A stretch of DNA of 64,000 nucleotides. It comes from Auanema rhodensis (Eukaryota; Nematoda; Chromadorea; Rhabditida; Rhabditidae). The notes under the pieces were generated by a model. That model had not been told where the DNA came from. It was given only the letters and a program-made list of their open reading frames with translations, and made no database searches. This document shows, piece by piece, positions 27,649 to 41,500 of this stretch. Numbering within the stretch: the first letter of the stretch is position 1; the number at the start of each line of letters is the position of its first letter. The translations under genes and the position numbers were made by a program. The stretch spans positions 21,668,476-21,732,475 of the forward strand of contig OZ059894.1 of assembly GCA_964057225.1 (NCBI GenBank). The letters are read 5' to 3'.

Positions 27649-27665
27649 ATTGAGAAACGCTTAAT
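27649..27665 (+). repeat. Hairpin D: 6-bp variable stem, 5-nt loop (monomer 312-328)
   Basis: The arms attgag and cttaat lie on either side of aaacg and pair with one G-T wobble. This is the most variable dyad of the monomer, and its two arms change in several combinations. ATCAAG with CTTGAT is perfect (for example 21682-21698). ATTAAG with CTTAAT is also perfect (for example 48709-48725). ATTGAG with CTTGAT or TTTGAT pairs through G-T wobbles. ATCAAG with CTTAAT (for example 36072-36088) has a C-A mismatch. The dyad is small enough that chance and gene conversion remain reasonable explanations. Confidence 0.6.
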
Positions 27666-30391
27666 ACAAAAATTAGTTATGATCGTTTGAAAAATGATGC
27701 ATTAGTGTATGTTGAGTTTCCATGTACACTCAACATTGCTTCCAAAAACATTTTGACAAAAATTTTTTCGAAAAATTTCAAAATAATTTAGCAAAAAGTA
27801 GATGTTTTTAGATTTCTTTTTTCAAGGCAAAGACGATGGACAATGTTATTCAACGAAAAAATTAATTCTTCAGGGTGAAAATCGAGGATATAAGTGTGAA
27901 CTTATATCAGTTGATATCTCGGTGCATTTTTAAGCTAGCGCAAATCTGATAACACAGATCGACGCAGCTTAAAAATCCGCATCGAATGCACTATACTACA
28001 TTGAGAAACGCTTAATACACAAATTAGTTATGATCGTTTGAAAAATGATGCATTAGTGTATGTTGAGTTTCCATGTACACTCAACATTGCTTCCAAAAAC
28101 ATTTTGACAAAAATTTTTTCGAAAAATTTCAAAATAATTTAGCAAAAAGTAGATGTTTTTAGATTCCTTTTTTTAAGGCAAAGACGATGGACAATGTTAT
28201 TCAACGAAAAAATTAATTCTTCAGGGTGAAAATCGAGGATATAAGTGTAAACTTATATCAGTTGATATCTCGGTGCATTTTTAAGCTAGCGCAAATCTGA
28301 TAACACAGATCGACGCAGCTTAAAAATCCGCATCGAATACACTATACTACATTGAGAAACGCTTAATACAAAAATTAGTTATGATCGTTTGAAAAATGAT
28401 GCATTAGTGTATGTTGAGTTTCCATGTACACTCAACATTGCTTCCAAAAACATTTTGACAAAAATTTTTTCGAAAAATTTCAGAATAATTCAGCAAAAAG
28501 TAGATGTTTTTAGATTCCTTTTTCCAAGGCAAAGACGATGGACAATGTTATTCAACGAAAAAATTAATTCTTCAGGGTGAAAATCGAGGATATATGTGTG
28601 AACTTATATCAGTTGATATCTCGGTGCATTTTTAAGCTAGCGCAAATCTGATAACACAGATCGACGCAGCTTAAAAATCCGCATCGAATGCACTATACTA
28701 CATTGAGAAACGTTTGATACAAAAATTAGTTATGATCGTTTGAAAAATGATGCATTAGTGTATGTTGAGTTTCCATGTACACTCAACATTGCTTCCAAAA
28801 ACATTTTGACAAAAATTTTTTCGAAAAATTTCAAAATAATTTAGCAAAAAGTAGATGTTTTTAGATTCCTTTTTTTAAGGCAAAGACGATGGACAATGTT
28901 ATTCAACGAAAAAATTAATTCTTCAGGGTGAAAATCGAGGATATAAGTGTGAACTTATATCAGTTGATATCTCGGTGCATTTTTAAGCTAGCGCAAATCT
29001 GATAACACAGATCGACGCAGCTTAAAAATCCGCATCGAATGCACTATACTACATTGAGAAACGCTTAATACACAAATTAGTTATGATCGTTTGAAAAATG
29101 ATGCATTAGTGTATGTTGAGTTTCCATGTACACTCAACATTGCTTCCAAAAACATTTTGACAAAAATTTTTTCGAAAAATTTCAAAATAATTTAGCAAAA
29201 AGTAGATGTTTTTAGATTTCTTTTTTCAAGGCAAAGACGATGGACAATGTTATTCAACGAAAAAATTAATTCTTCAGGGTGTAAATCGAGGATATAAGTG
29301 TGAACTTATATCAGTTGATATCTCGGTGCATTTTTAAGCTAGCGCAAATCTGATAACACAGATCGACGCAGCTCAAAAATCCGCATCGAATGCACTATAC
29401 TACATCAAGAAACGCTTAATACACAAATTAGTTATGATCGTTTGAAAAATGATGCATTAGTGTATGTTGAGTTTCCATGTACACTCAACATTGCTTCCAA
29501 AAACATTTTGACAAAAATTTTTTCGAAAAATTTCAGAATAATTTAGCAAGAAGTAGATGTTTTTAGATTCCTTTTTTTAAGGCAAAGACGATGGACAATG
29601 TTATTCAACGAAAAAATTAATTCTTCAGGGTGAAAATCGAGGATATAAGTGTGAACTTATATCAGTTGATATCTCGGTGCATTTTTAAGCTAGCGCAAAT
29701 CTGATAACACAGATCGACGCAGCTTAAAAATCCGCATCGAATGCACTATACTACATCAAGAAACGCTTGATACAAAAATTAGTTATGATCGTTTGAAAAA
29801 TGATGCATTAGTGTATGTTGAGTTTCCATGTACACTCAACATTGCTTCCAAAAACATTTTGACAAAAATTTTTTCGAAAAATTTCAAAATAATTTAGCAA
29901 AAAGTAGATGTTTTTAGATTCCTTTTTTCAAGGCAAAGAAGATGGACAATGTTATTCAACGAAAAAATTAATTCTTCAGGGTGAAAATCGAGGATATAAG
30001 TGTGAACTTACATCAGTTGATATCTCGGTGCATTTTTAAGCTAGCGCAAATCTGATAACACAGATCGACGCAGCTTAAGAATCCGCATCGAATGCACTAT
30101 ACTACATTGAGAAACGCTTAATACAAAAATTAGTTTTGATCGTTTGAAAAATGATGCATTAGTGTATGTTGAGTTTCCATGTACACTCAACATTGCTTCC
30201 AAAAACATTTTGACAAAAATTTTTTCGAAAAATTTCAAAATAATTTAGCAAAAAGTAGATGTTTTTAGATTCCTGTTTTTAAGGCAAAGACGATGGACAA
30301 TGTTATTCAACGAAAAAATTAATTCTTCAGGGTGAAAATCGAGGATATAAGTGTGAACTTATATCAGTTGATATCTCGGTGCATTTTTAAG

Positions 30392-33300
30392 CTAGCGCAA
30401 ATCTGATAACACAGATCGACGCAGCTTAAGAATCCGCATCGAATGCACTATACTACATTGAGAAACGCTTAATACAAAAATTAGTTTTGATCGTTTGAAA
30501 AATGATGCATTAGTGTATGTTGAGTTTCCATGTACACTCAACATTGCTTCCAAAAACATTTTGACAAAAATTTTTTCGAAAAATTTCAAAATAATTTAGC
30601 AAAAAGTAGATGTTTTTAGATTCCTGTTTTTAAGGCAAAGACGATGGACAATGTTATTCAACGAAAAAATTAATTCTTCAGGGTGAAAATCGAGGATATA
30701 AGTGTGAACTTATATCAGTTGATATCTCGGTGCATTTTTAAGCTAGCGCAAATTTGATAACACAGATCGACGCAGCTTAAAAATCCGCATCGAATGCACT
30801 ATACTACATTGAGAAACGCTTGATAAAAAAATTAGTTATGTTCGTTTGAAAAATGATGCATTAGTGTATGTTGAGTTTCCATGTACACTCAACATTGCTT
30901 CCAAAAACATTTTGACAAAAATTTTTTCGAAAAATTTCAAAATAATTTAGCAAAAAGTAGATGTTTTTAGATTCCTTTTTTTAAGGCAAAGACGATGGAC
31001 AATGTTATTCAACGAAAAAATTAATTCTTCAGGGTGAAAATCGAGGATATAAGTGTGAACTTATATCAGTTGATATCTCGGTGCATTTTTAAGCTAGCGC
31101 AAATCTGATAACACAGATCGACGCAGCTTAAAAATCCGCATCGAATGCACTATACTACATTGAGAAACGCTTAATACAAAAATTAGTTATGATCGTTTGA
31201 AAAATGATGCATTAGTGTATGTTGAGTTTCCATGTACACTCAACATTGCTTCCAAAAACATTTTGACAAAAATTTTTTCGAAAAATTTCAGAATAATTCA
31301 GCAAAAAGTAGATGTTTTTAGATTCCTTTTTCCAAGGCAAAGACGATGGACAATGTTATTCAACGAAAAAATTAATTCTTCAGGGTGAAAATCGAGGATA
31401 TATGTGTGAACTTATATCAGTTGATATCTCGGTGCATTTTTAAGTTAGCGCAAATCTGATAACACAGATCGACGCAGCTTAAAAATCCGCATCGAATGCA
31501 CTATACTACATTGAGAAACGTTTGATACAAAAATTAGTTATGATCGTTTGAAAAATGATGCATTAGTGTATGTTGAGTTTCCATGTACACTCAACATTGC
31601 TTCCAAAAACATTTTGACAAAAATTTTTTCGAAAAATTTCAAAATAATTTAGCAAAAAGTAGATGTTTTTAGATTCCTTTTTTTAAGGCAAAGACGATGG
31701 ACAATGTTATTCAACGAAAAAATAAATTCTTCAGGGTGAAAATCGAGGATATAAGTGTGAACTTATATCAGTTGATATCTCGGTGCATTTTTAAGCTAGC
31801 GCAAATCTGATAACACAGATCGACGCAGCTTAAAAATCCGCATCGAATGCACTATACTACATTGAGAAACGCTTAATACACAAATTAGTTATGATCGTTT
31901 GAAAAATGATGCATTAGTGTATCTTGAGTTTCCATGTACACTCAACATTGCTTCCAAAAACATTTTGACAAAAATTTTTTCGAAAAATTTCAAAATAATT
32001 TAGCAAAAAGTAGATGTTTTTAGATTCCTTTTTTCAAGGCAAAGAAGATGGACAATGTTATTCAACGAAAAAATTAATTCTTCAGGGTGAAAATCGAGGA
32101 TATAAGTGTGAACTTACATCAGTTGATATCTCGGTGCATTTTTAAGCTAGCGCAAATCTGATAACACAGATCGACGCAGCTTAAAAATCCGCATCGAATG
32201 CACTATACTACATTGAGAAACGCTTAATACAAAAATTAGTTTTGATCGTTTGAAAAATGATGCATTAGTGTATGTTGAGTTTCCATGTACACTCAACATT
32301 GCTTCCAAAAACATTTTGACAAAAATTTTTTCGAAAAATTTCAAAATAATTTAGCAAAAAGTAGATGTTTTTAGATTCCCGTTTTTAAGGCAAAGACGAT
32401 GGACAATGTTATTCAACGAAAAAATTAATTCTTCAGGGTGAAAATCGAGGATATAAGTGTGAACTTATATCAGTTGATATCTCGGTGCATTTTTAAGCTA
32501 GCGCAAATCTGATAACACAGATCGACGCAGCTTAAAAATCCGCATCGAATGCACTATACTACATCAAGAAACGCTTGATACAAAAATTAGTTATGATCGT
32601 TTGAAAAATGATGCATTAGTGTATGTTGAGTTTCCATGTACACTCAACATTGCTTCCAAAAACATTTTGACAAAAATTTTTTCGAAAAATTTCAAAATAA
32701 TTTAGCAAAAAGTAGATGTTTTTAGATTCCTTTTTTCAAGGCAAAGAAGATGGACAATGTTATTCAACGAAAAAATTAATTCTTCAGGGTGAAAATCGAG
32801 GATATAAGTGTGAACTTATATCAGTTGATATCTCGGTGCATTTTTAAGCTAGCGCAAATCTGATAACACAGATCGACGCAGCTTAAAAATCCGCATCGAA
32901 TGCACTATACTACATCAAGAAACGCTTGATACAAAAATTAGTTATGATCGTTTGAAAAATGATGCATTAGTGTATGTTGAGTTTCCATGTACACTCAACA
33001 TTGCTTCCAAAAACATTTTGACAAAAATTTTTTCGAAAAATTTCAAAATAATTTAGCAAAAAGTAGATGTTTTTAGATTCCTTTTTTTAAGGCAAAGACG
33101 ATGGACAATGTTATTCAACGAAAAAATTAATTCTTCAGGGTGAAAATCGAGGATATAAGTGTGAACTTATATCAGTTGATATCTCGGTGCATTTTTAAGC
33201 TAGCGCAAATCTGATAACACAGATCGACGCAGCTTAAGAATCCGCATCGAATGCACTATACTACATTGAGAAACGCTTAATACAAAAATTAGTTTTGATC

Positions 33301-35530
33301 GTTTGAAAAATGATGCATTAGTGTATGTTGAGTTTCCATGTACACTCAACATTGCTTCCAAAAACATTTTGACAAAAATTTTTTCGAAAAATTTCAAAAT
33401 AATTTAGCAAAAAGTAGATGTTTTTAGATTCCCGTTTTTAAGGCAAAGACGATGGACAATGTTATTCAACGAAAAAATTAATTCTTCAGGGTGAAAATCG
33501 AGGATATAAGTGTGAACTTATATCAGTTGATATCTCGGTGCATTTTTAAGCTAGCGCAAATCTGATAACACAGATCGACGCAGCTTAAAAATCCGCATCG
33601 AATGCACTATACTACATCAAGAAACGCTTGATACAAAAATTAGTTATGATCGTTTGAAAAATGATGCATTAGTGTATGTTGAGTTTCCATGTACACTCAA
33701 CATTGCTTCCAAAAACATTTTGACAAAAATTTTTTCGAAAAATTTCAAAATAATTTAGCAAAAAGTAGATGTTTTTAGATTCCTTTTTTCAAGGCAAAGA
33801 AGATGGACAATGTTATTCAACGAAAAAATTAATTCTTCAGGGTGAAAATCGAGGATATAAGTGTGAACTTATATCAGTTGATATCTCGGTGCATTTTTAA
33901 GCTAGCGCAAATCTGATAACACAGATCGACGCAGCTTAAAAATCCGCATCGAATGCACTATACTACATCAAGAAACGCTTGATACAAAAATTAGTTATGA
34001 TCGTTTGAAAAATGATGCATTAGTGTATGTTGAGTTTCCATGTACACTCAACATTGCTTCCAAAAACATTTTGACAAAAATTTTTTCGAAAAATTTCAAA
34101 ATAATTTAGCAAAAAGTAGATGTTTTTAGATTCCTTTTTTTAAGGCAAAGACGATGGACAATGTTATTCAACGAAAAAATTAATTCTTCAGGGTGAAAAT
34201 CGAGGATATAAGTGTGAACTTATATCAGTTGATATCTCGGTGCATTTTTAAGCTAGCGCAAATCTGATAACACAGATCGACGCAGCTTAAGAATCCGCAT
34301 CGAATGCACTATACTACATTGAGAAACGCTTAATACAAAAATTAGTTTTGATCGTTTGAAAAATGATGCATTAGTGTATGTTGAGTTTCCATGTACACTC
34401 AACATTGCTTCCAAAAACATTTTGACAAAAATTTTTTCGAAAAATTTCAAAATAATTTAGCAAAAAGTAGATGTTTTTAGATTCCTGTTTTTAAGGCAAA
34501 GACGATGGACAATGTTATTCAACGAAAAAATTAATTCTTCAGGGTGAAAATCGAGGATATAAGTGTGAACTTATATCAGTTGATATCTCGGTGCATTTTT
34601 AAGCTAGCGCAAATTTGATAACACAGATCGACGCAGCTTAAAAATCCGCATCGAATGCACTATACTACATTGAGAAACGCTTGATAAAAAAATTAGTTAT
34701 GTTCGTTTGAAAAATGATGCATTAGTGTATGTTGAGTTTCCATGTACACTCAACATTGCTTCCAAAAACATTTTGACAAAAATTTTTTCGAAAAATTTCA
34801 AAATAATTTAGCAAAAAGTAGATGTTTTTAGATTCCTTTTTTTAAGGCAAAGACGATGGACAATGTTATTCAACGAAAAAATTAATTCTTCAGGGTGAAA
34901 ATCGAGGATATAAGTGTGAACTTATATCAGTTGATATCTCGGTGCATTTTTAAGCTAGCGCAAATCTGATAACACAGATCGACGCAGCTTAAAAATCCGC
35001 ATCGAATGCACTATACTACATTGAGAAACGCTTAATACAAAAATTAGTTATGATCGTTTGAAAAATGATGCATTAGTGTATGTTGAGTTTCCATGTACAC
35101 TCAACATTGCTTCCAAAAACATTTTGACAAAAATTTTTTCGAAAAATTTCAGAATAATTCAGCAAAAAGTAGATGTTTTTAGATTCCTTTTTCCAAGGCA
35201 AAGACGATGGACAATGTTATTCAACGAAAAAATTAATTCTTCAGGGTGAAAATCGAGGATATATGTGTGAACTTATATCAGTTGATATCTCGGTGCATTT
35301 TTAAGTTAGCGCAAATCTGATAACACAGATCGACGCAGCTTAAAAATCCGCATCGAATGCACTATACTACATTGAGAAACGTTTGATACAAAAATTAGTT
35401 ATGATCGTTTGAAAAATGATGCATTAGTGTATGTTGAGTTTCCATGTACACTCAACATTGCTTCCAAAAACATTTTGACAAAAATTTTTTCGAAAAATTT
35501 CAAAATAATTTAGCAAAAAGTAGATGTTTT
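30392..35530 (+). repeat. Segmental duplication at 11-monomer lag (3861 bp)
   Basis: About 30392-31670 and 34253-35530 match at 3861 bp through a run of rare variants. These are cttaagaatcc with agttttgatcg, ttcctgttttt, aaatttgata, gataaaaaaattag with ttatgttcg, tttccaagg, gatatatgtg (31398 and 35259) and aagttagcg (31443 and 35304). The match ends near 31670/35531, where ttccttttttt is replaced by tttcttttttc. The unit at 30392 is itself an in-place duplicate of the monomer at 30041. Confidence 0.75.
32345..34483 (+). repeat. Trimeric higher-order repeat (1053 bp, two copies)
   Basis: About 32345-33430 and 33398-34483 repeat at a 1053-bp lag. Each copy holds a ttcccgttttt monomer, a catcaag plus agaagatgg monomer, and a catcaag plus ttccttttttt monomer, followed by cttaagaatcc with agttttgatcg. 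The third position diverges at both ends: 32180 has cttaaaaatcc where 33235 has cttaagaatcc, and 34484 has ttcctg where 33431 has ttcccg. Confidence 0.75.
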
Positions 35531-38500
35531 TAGATTTCTTTTTTCAAGGCAAAGACGAAGGACAATGTTATTCAACGAAAAAATTAATTCTTCAGGGTGT
35601 AAATCGAGGATATAAGTGTGAACTTATATCAGTTGATATCTCGGTGCATTTTTAAGCTAGCGCAAATCTGATAACACAGATCGACGCAGCTCAAAAATCC
35701 GCATCGAATGCACTATACTACATCAAGAAACGCTTGATACAAAAATTAGTTATGATCGTTTGAAAAATGATGCATTAGTGTATGTTGAGTTTCCATGTAC
35801 ACTCAACATTGCTTCCAAAAACATTTTGACAAAAATTTTTTCGAAAAATTTCAAAATAATTTAGCAAAAAGTAGATGTTTTTAGATTCCCGTTTTTAAGG
35901 CAAAGACGATGGACAATGTTATTCAACGAAAAAATTAATTCTTCAGGGTGAAAATCGAGGATATAAGTGTGAACTTACATCAGTTGATATCTCGGTGCAT
36001 TTTTAAGCTAGCGCAAATCTGATAACACAGATCGACGCAGCTTAAAAATCCGCATCGAATGCACTATACTACATCAAGAAACGCTTAATACAAAAATTAG
36101 TTATGATCGTTTGAAAAATGATGCATTAGTGTATGTTGAGTTTCCATGTACACTCAACATTGCTTCCAAAAACATTTTGACAAAAATTTTTTCGAAAAAT
36201 TTCAAAATAATTTAGCAAAAAGTAGATGTTTTTAGATTCCTTTTTTCAAGGCAAAGAAGATGGACAATGTTATTCAACGAAAAAATTAATTCTTCAGGGT
36301 GAAAATCGAGGATATAAGTGTGAACTTACATCAGTTGATATCTCGGTGCATTTTTAAGCTAGCGCAAATCTGATAACACAGATCGACGCAGCTTAAAAAT
36401 CCGCATCGAATGCACTATACTACATCAAGAAACGCTTGATACAAAAATTAGTTATGATCGTTTGAAAAATGATGCATTAGTGTATGTTGAGTTTCCATGT
36501 ACACTCAACATTGCTTCCAAAAACATTTTGACAAAAATTTTTTCGAAAAATTTCAAAATAATTTAGCAAAAAGTAGATGTTTTTAGATTCCTTTTTTCAA
36601 GGCAAAGAAGATGGACAATGTTATTCAACGAAAAAATTAATTCTTCAGGGTGAAAATCGAGGATATAAGTGTGAACTTACATCAGTTGATATCTCGGTGC
36701 ATTTTTAAGCTAGCGCAAATCTGATAACACAGATCGACGCAGCTTAAAAATCCGCATCGAATGCACTATACTACATTGAGAAACGCTTAATACAAAAATT
36801 AGTTTTGATCGTTTGAAAAATGATGCATTAGTGTATGTTGAGTTTCCATGTACACTCAACATTGCTTCCAAAAACATTTTGACAAAAATTTTTTCGAAAA
36901 ATTTCAAAATAATTTAGCAAAAAGTAGATGTTTTTAGATTCCCGTTTTTAAGGCAAAGACGATGGACAATGTTATTCAACGAAAAAATTAATTCTTCAGG
37001 GTGAAAATCGAGGATATAAGTGTGAACTTATATCAGTTGATATCTCGGTGCATTTTTAAGCTAGCGCAAATTTGATAACACAGATCGACGCAGCTTAAAA
37101 ATCCGCATCGAATGCACTATACTACATTGAGAAACGCTTGATAAAAAAATTAGTTATGTTCGTTTGAAAAATGATGCATTAGTGTATGTTGAGTTTCCAT
37201 GTACACTCAACATTGCTTCCAAAAACATTTTGACAAAAATTTTTTCGAAAAATTTCAAAATAATTTAGCAAAAAGTAGATGTTTTTAGATTCCTTTTTTT
37301 AAGGCAAAGACGATGGACAATGTTATTCAACGAAAAAATTAATTCTTCAGGGTGAAAATCGAGGATATAAGTGTGAACTTATATCAGTTGATATCTCGGT
37401 GCATTTTTAAGCTAGCGCAAATCTGATAACACAGATCGACGCAGCTTAAAAATCCGCATCGAATGCACTATACTACATCAAGAAACGCTTGATACAAAAA
37501 TTAGTTATGATCGTTTGAAAAATGATGCATTAGTGTATGTTGAGTTTCCATGTACACTCAACATTGCTTCCAAAAACATTTTGACAAAAATTTTTTCGAA
37601 AAATTTCAAAATAATTTAGCAAAAAGTAGATGTTTTTAGATTCCTTTTTTTAAGGCAAAGACGATGGACAATGTTATTCAACGAAAAAATTAATTCTTCA
37701 GGGTGAAAATCGAGGATATAAGTGTAAACTTATATCAGTTGATATCTCGGTGCATTTTTAAGCTAGCGCAAATCTGATAACACAGATCGACGCAGCTTAA
37801 AAATCCGCATCGAATGCACTATACTACATTGAGAAACGCTTAATACAAAAATTAGTTATGATCGTTTGAAAAATGATGCATTAGTGTATGTTGAGTTTCC
37901 ATGTACACTCAACATTGCTTCCAAAAACATTTTGACAAAAATTTTTTCGAAAAATTTCAGAATAATTCAGCAAAAAGTAGATGTTTTTAGATTCCTTTTT
38001 CCAAGGCAAAGACGATGGACAATGTTATTCAACGAAAAAATTAATTCTTCAGGGTGAAAATCGAGGATATAAGTGTGAACTTATATCAGTTGATATCTCG
38101 GTGCATTTTTAAGCTAGCGCAAATCTGATAACACAGATCGACGCAGCTTAAAAATCCGCATCGAATGCACTATACTACATTGAGAAACGTTTGATACAAA
38201 AATTAGTTATGATCGTTTGAAAAATGATGCATTAGTGTATGTTGAGTTTCCATGTACACTCAACATTGCTTCCAAAAACATTTTGACAAAAATTTTTTCG
38301 AAAAATTTCAAAATAATTTAGCTAAAAGTAGATGTTTTTAGATTCCTTTTTTTAAGGCAAAGACGATGGACAATGTTATTCAACGAAAAAATTAATTCTT
38401 CAGGGTGAAAATCGAGGATATAAGTGTGAACTTATATCAGTTGATATCTCGGTGCATTTTTAAGCTAGCGCAAATCTGATAACACAGATCGACGCAGCTT

Positions 38501-41500
38501 AAAAATCCGCATCGAATGCACTATACTACATTGAGAAACGCTTAATACACAAATTAGTTATGATCGTTTGAAAAATGATGCATTAGTGTATGTTGAGTTT
38601 CCATGTACACTCAACATTGCTTCCAAAAACATTTTGACAAAAATTTTTTCGAAAAATTTCAAAATAATTTAGCTAAAAGTAGATGTTTTTAGATTCCTTT
38701 TTTTAAGGCAAAGACGATGGACAATGTTATTCAACGAAAAAATTAATTCTTCAGGGTGAAAATCGAGGATATAAGTGTGAACTTATATCAGTTGATATCT
38801 CGGTGCATTTTTAAGCTAGCGCAAATCTGATAACACAGATCGACGCAGCTTAAAAATCCGCATCGAATGCACTATACTACATTGAGAAACGCTTAATACA
38901 CAAATTAGTTATGATCGTTTGAAAAATGATGCATTAGTGTATGTTGAGTTTCCATGTACACTCAACATTGCTTCCAAAAACATTTTGACAAAAATTTTTT
39001 CGAAAAATTTCAAAATAATTTAGCAAAAAGTAGATGTTTTTAGATTCCTTTTTTTAAGGCAAAGACGATGGACAATGTTATTCAACGAAAAAATTAATTC
39101 TTCAGGGTGAAAATCGAGGATATAAGTGTGAACTTATATCAGTTGATATCTCGGTGCATTTTTAAGCTAGCGCAAATCTGATAACACAGATCGACGCAGC
39201 TTAAAAATCCGCATCGAATGCACTATACTACATTGAGAAACGCTTAATACAAAAATTAGTTATGATCGTTTGAAAAATGATGCATTAGTGTATGTTGAGT
39301 TTCCATGTACACTCAACATTGCTTCCAAAAACATTTTGACAAAAATTTTTTCGAAAAATTTCAAAATAATTTAGCAAAAAGTAGATGTTTTTAGATTTCT
39401 TTTTTCAAGGCAAAGACGATGGACAATGTTATTCAACGAAAAAATTAATTCTTCAGGGTGAAAATCGAGGATATAAGTGTGAACTTATATCAGTTGATAT
39501 CTCGGTGCATTTTTAAGCTAGCGCAAATCTGATAACACAGATCGACGCAGCTTAAAAATCCGCATCGAATGCACTATACTACATTGAGAAACGTTTGATA
39601 CAAAAATTAGTTATGATCGTTTGAAAAATGATGCATTAGTGTATGTTGAGTTTCCATGTACACTCAACATTGCTTCCAAAAACATTTTGACAAAAATTTT
39701 TTCGAAAAATTTCAAAATAATTTAGCTAAAAGTAGATGTTTTTAGATTCCTTTTTTTAAGGCAAAGACGATGGACAATGTTATTCAACGAAAAAATTAAT
39801 TCTTCAGGGTGAAAATCGAGGATATAAGTGTGAACTTATATCAGTTGATATCTCGGTGCATTTTTAAGCTAGCGCAAATCTGATAACACAGATCGACGCA
39901 GCTTAAAAATCCGCATCGAATGCACTATACTACATTGAGAAACGTTTGATACAAAAATTAGTTATGATCGTTTGAAAAATGATGCATTAGTGTATGTTGA
40001 GTTTCCATGTACACTCAACATTGCTTCCAAAAACATTTTGACAAAAATTTTTTCGAAAAATTTCAAAATAATTTAGCTAAAAGTAGATGTTTTTAGATTC
40101 CTTTTTTTAAGGCAAAGACGATGGACAATGTTATTCAACGAAAAAATTAATTCTTCAGGGTGAAAATCGAGGATATAAGTGTGAACTTATATCAGTTGAT
40201 ATCTCGGTGCATTTTTAAGCTAGCGCAAATCTGATAACACAGATCGACGCAGCTTAAAAATCCGCATCGAATGCACTATACTACATTGAGAAACGCTTAA
40301 TACACAAATTAGTTATGATCGTTTGAAAAATGATGCATTAGTGTATGTTGAGTTTCCATGTACACTCAACATTGCTTCCAAAAACATTTTGACAAAAATT
40401 TTTTCGAAAAATTTCAAAATAATTTAGCAAAAAGTAGATGTTTTTAGATTCCTTTTTTTAAGGCAAAGACGATGGACAATGTTATTCAACGAAAAAATTA
40501 ATTCTTCAGGGTGAAAATCGAGGATATAAGTGTGAACTTATATCAGTTGATATCTCGGTGCATTTTTAAGCTAGCGCAAATCTGATAACACAGATCGACG
40601 CAGCTTAAAAATCCGCATCGAATGCACTATACTACATTGAGAAACGCTTAATACAAAAATTAGTTATGATCGTTTGAAAAATGATGCATTAGTGTATGTT
40701 GAGTTTCCATGTACACTCAACATTGCTTCCAAAAACATTTTGACAAAAATTTTTTCGAAAAATTTCAAAATAATTTAGCAAAAAGTAGATGTTTTTAGAT
40801 TTCTTTTTTCAAGGCAAAGACGATGGACAATGTTATTCAACGAAAAAATTAATTCTTCAGGGTGAAAATCGAGGATATAAGTGTAAACTTATATCAGTTG
40901 ATATCTCGGTGCATTTTCAAGCTAGCGCAAATCTGATAACACAGATCGACGCAACTTAAAAATCCGCATCGAATGCACTATACTACATTGAGAAACGCTT
41001 AATACAAAAATTAGTTATGATCGTTTGAAAAATGATGCATTAGTGTATGTTGAGTTTCCATGTACACTCAACATTGCTTCCAAAAACATTTTGACAAAAA
41101 TTTTTTCGAAAAATTTCAGAATAATTCAGCAAAAAGTAGATGTTTTTAGATTCCTTTTTCCAAGGCAAAGACGATGGACAATGTTATTCAACGAAAAAAT
41201 TAATTCTTCAGGGTGAAAATCGAGGATATAAGTGTGAACTTATATCAGTTGATATCTCGGTGCATTTTTAAGCTAGCGCAAATCTGATAACACAGATCGA
41301 CGCAGCTTAAAAATCCGCATCGAATGCACTATACTACATTGAGAAACGTTTGATACAAAAATTAGTTATGATCGTTTGAAAAATGATGCATTAGTGTATG
41401 TTGAGTTTCCATGTACACTCAACATTGCTTCCAAAAACATTTTGACAAAAATTTTTTCGAAAAATTTCAAAATAATTTAGCAAAAAGTAGATGTTTTTAG

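Larger units (their letters stand above)
27338..27688 (+). repeat. Reference monomer (close to consensus), 351 bp
   Basis: This copy matches the majority base at the variable sites I checked and serves as the coordinate reference: position 1 is the g of gaaaaatgat. It has 109 G+C (52 C, 57 G; 31.1%) and 12 CpG, against about 8.4 expected from composition. Landmarks by monomer position are ATGCAT 9-14, TTCGAA 79-84, GATATC 225-230 and GCTAGC 246-251. Forward monomers start at 15054 + 351k up to 20319, one base earlier from 20669 to 52610, and back in register from 52962. Reverse monomers have position 1 at 2593 + 351k. The length is a multiple of three, but stop codons interrupt the reading frames. 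The length is near two nucleosome repeats, which is a common satellite size; that link is inference. Confidence 0.93.

Noticed and set aside
16002-37000. Open frames of 65 codons on the minus strand in forward copies (for example 16002-16199, 30041-30238).
   Set aside because: They appear mostly in copies with agttttgatcg, where the usual taa stop is lost. They overlap the other frames on the opposite strand and show no conserved coding constraint.
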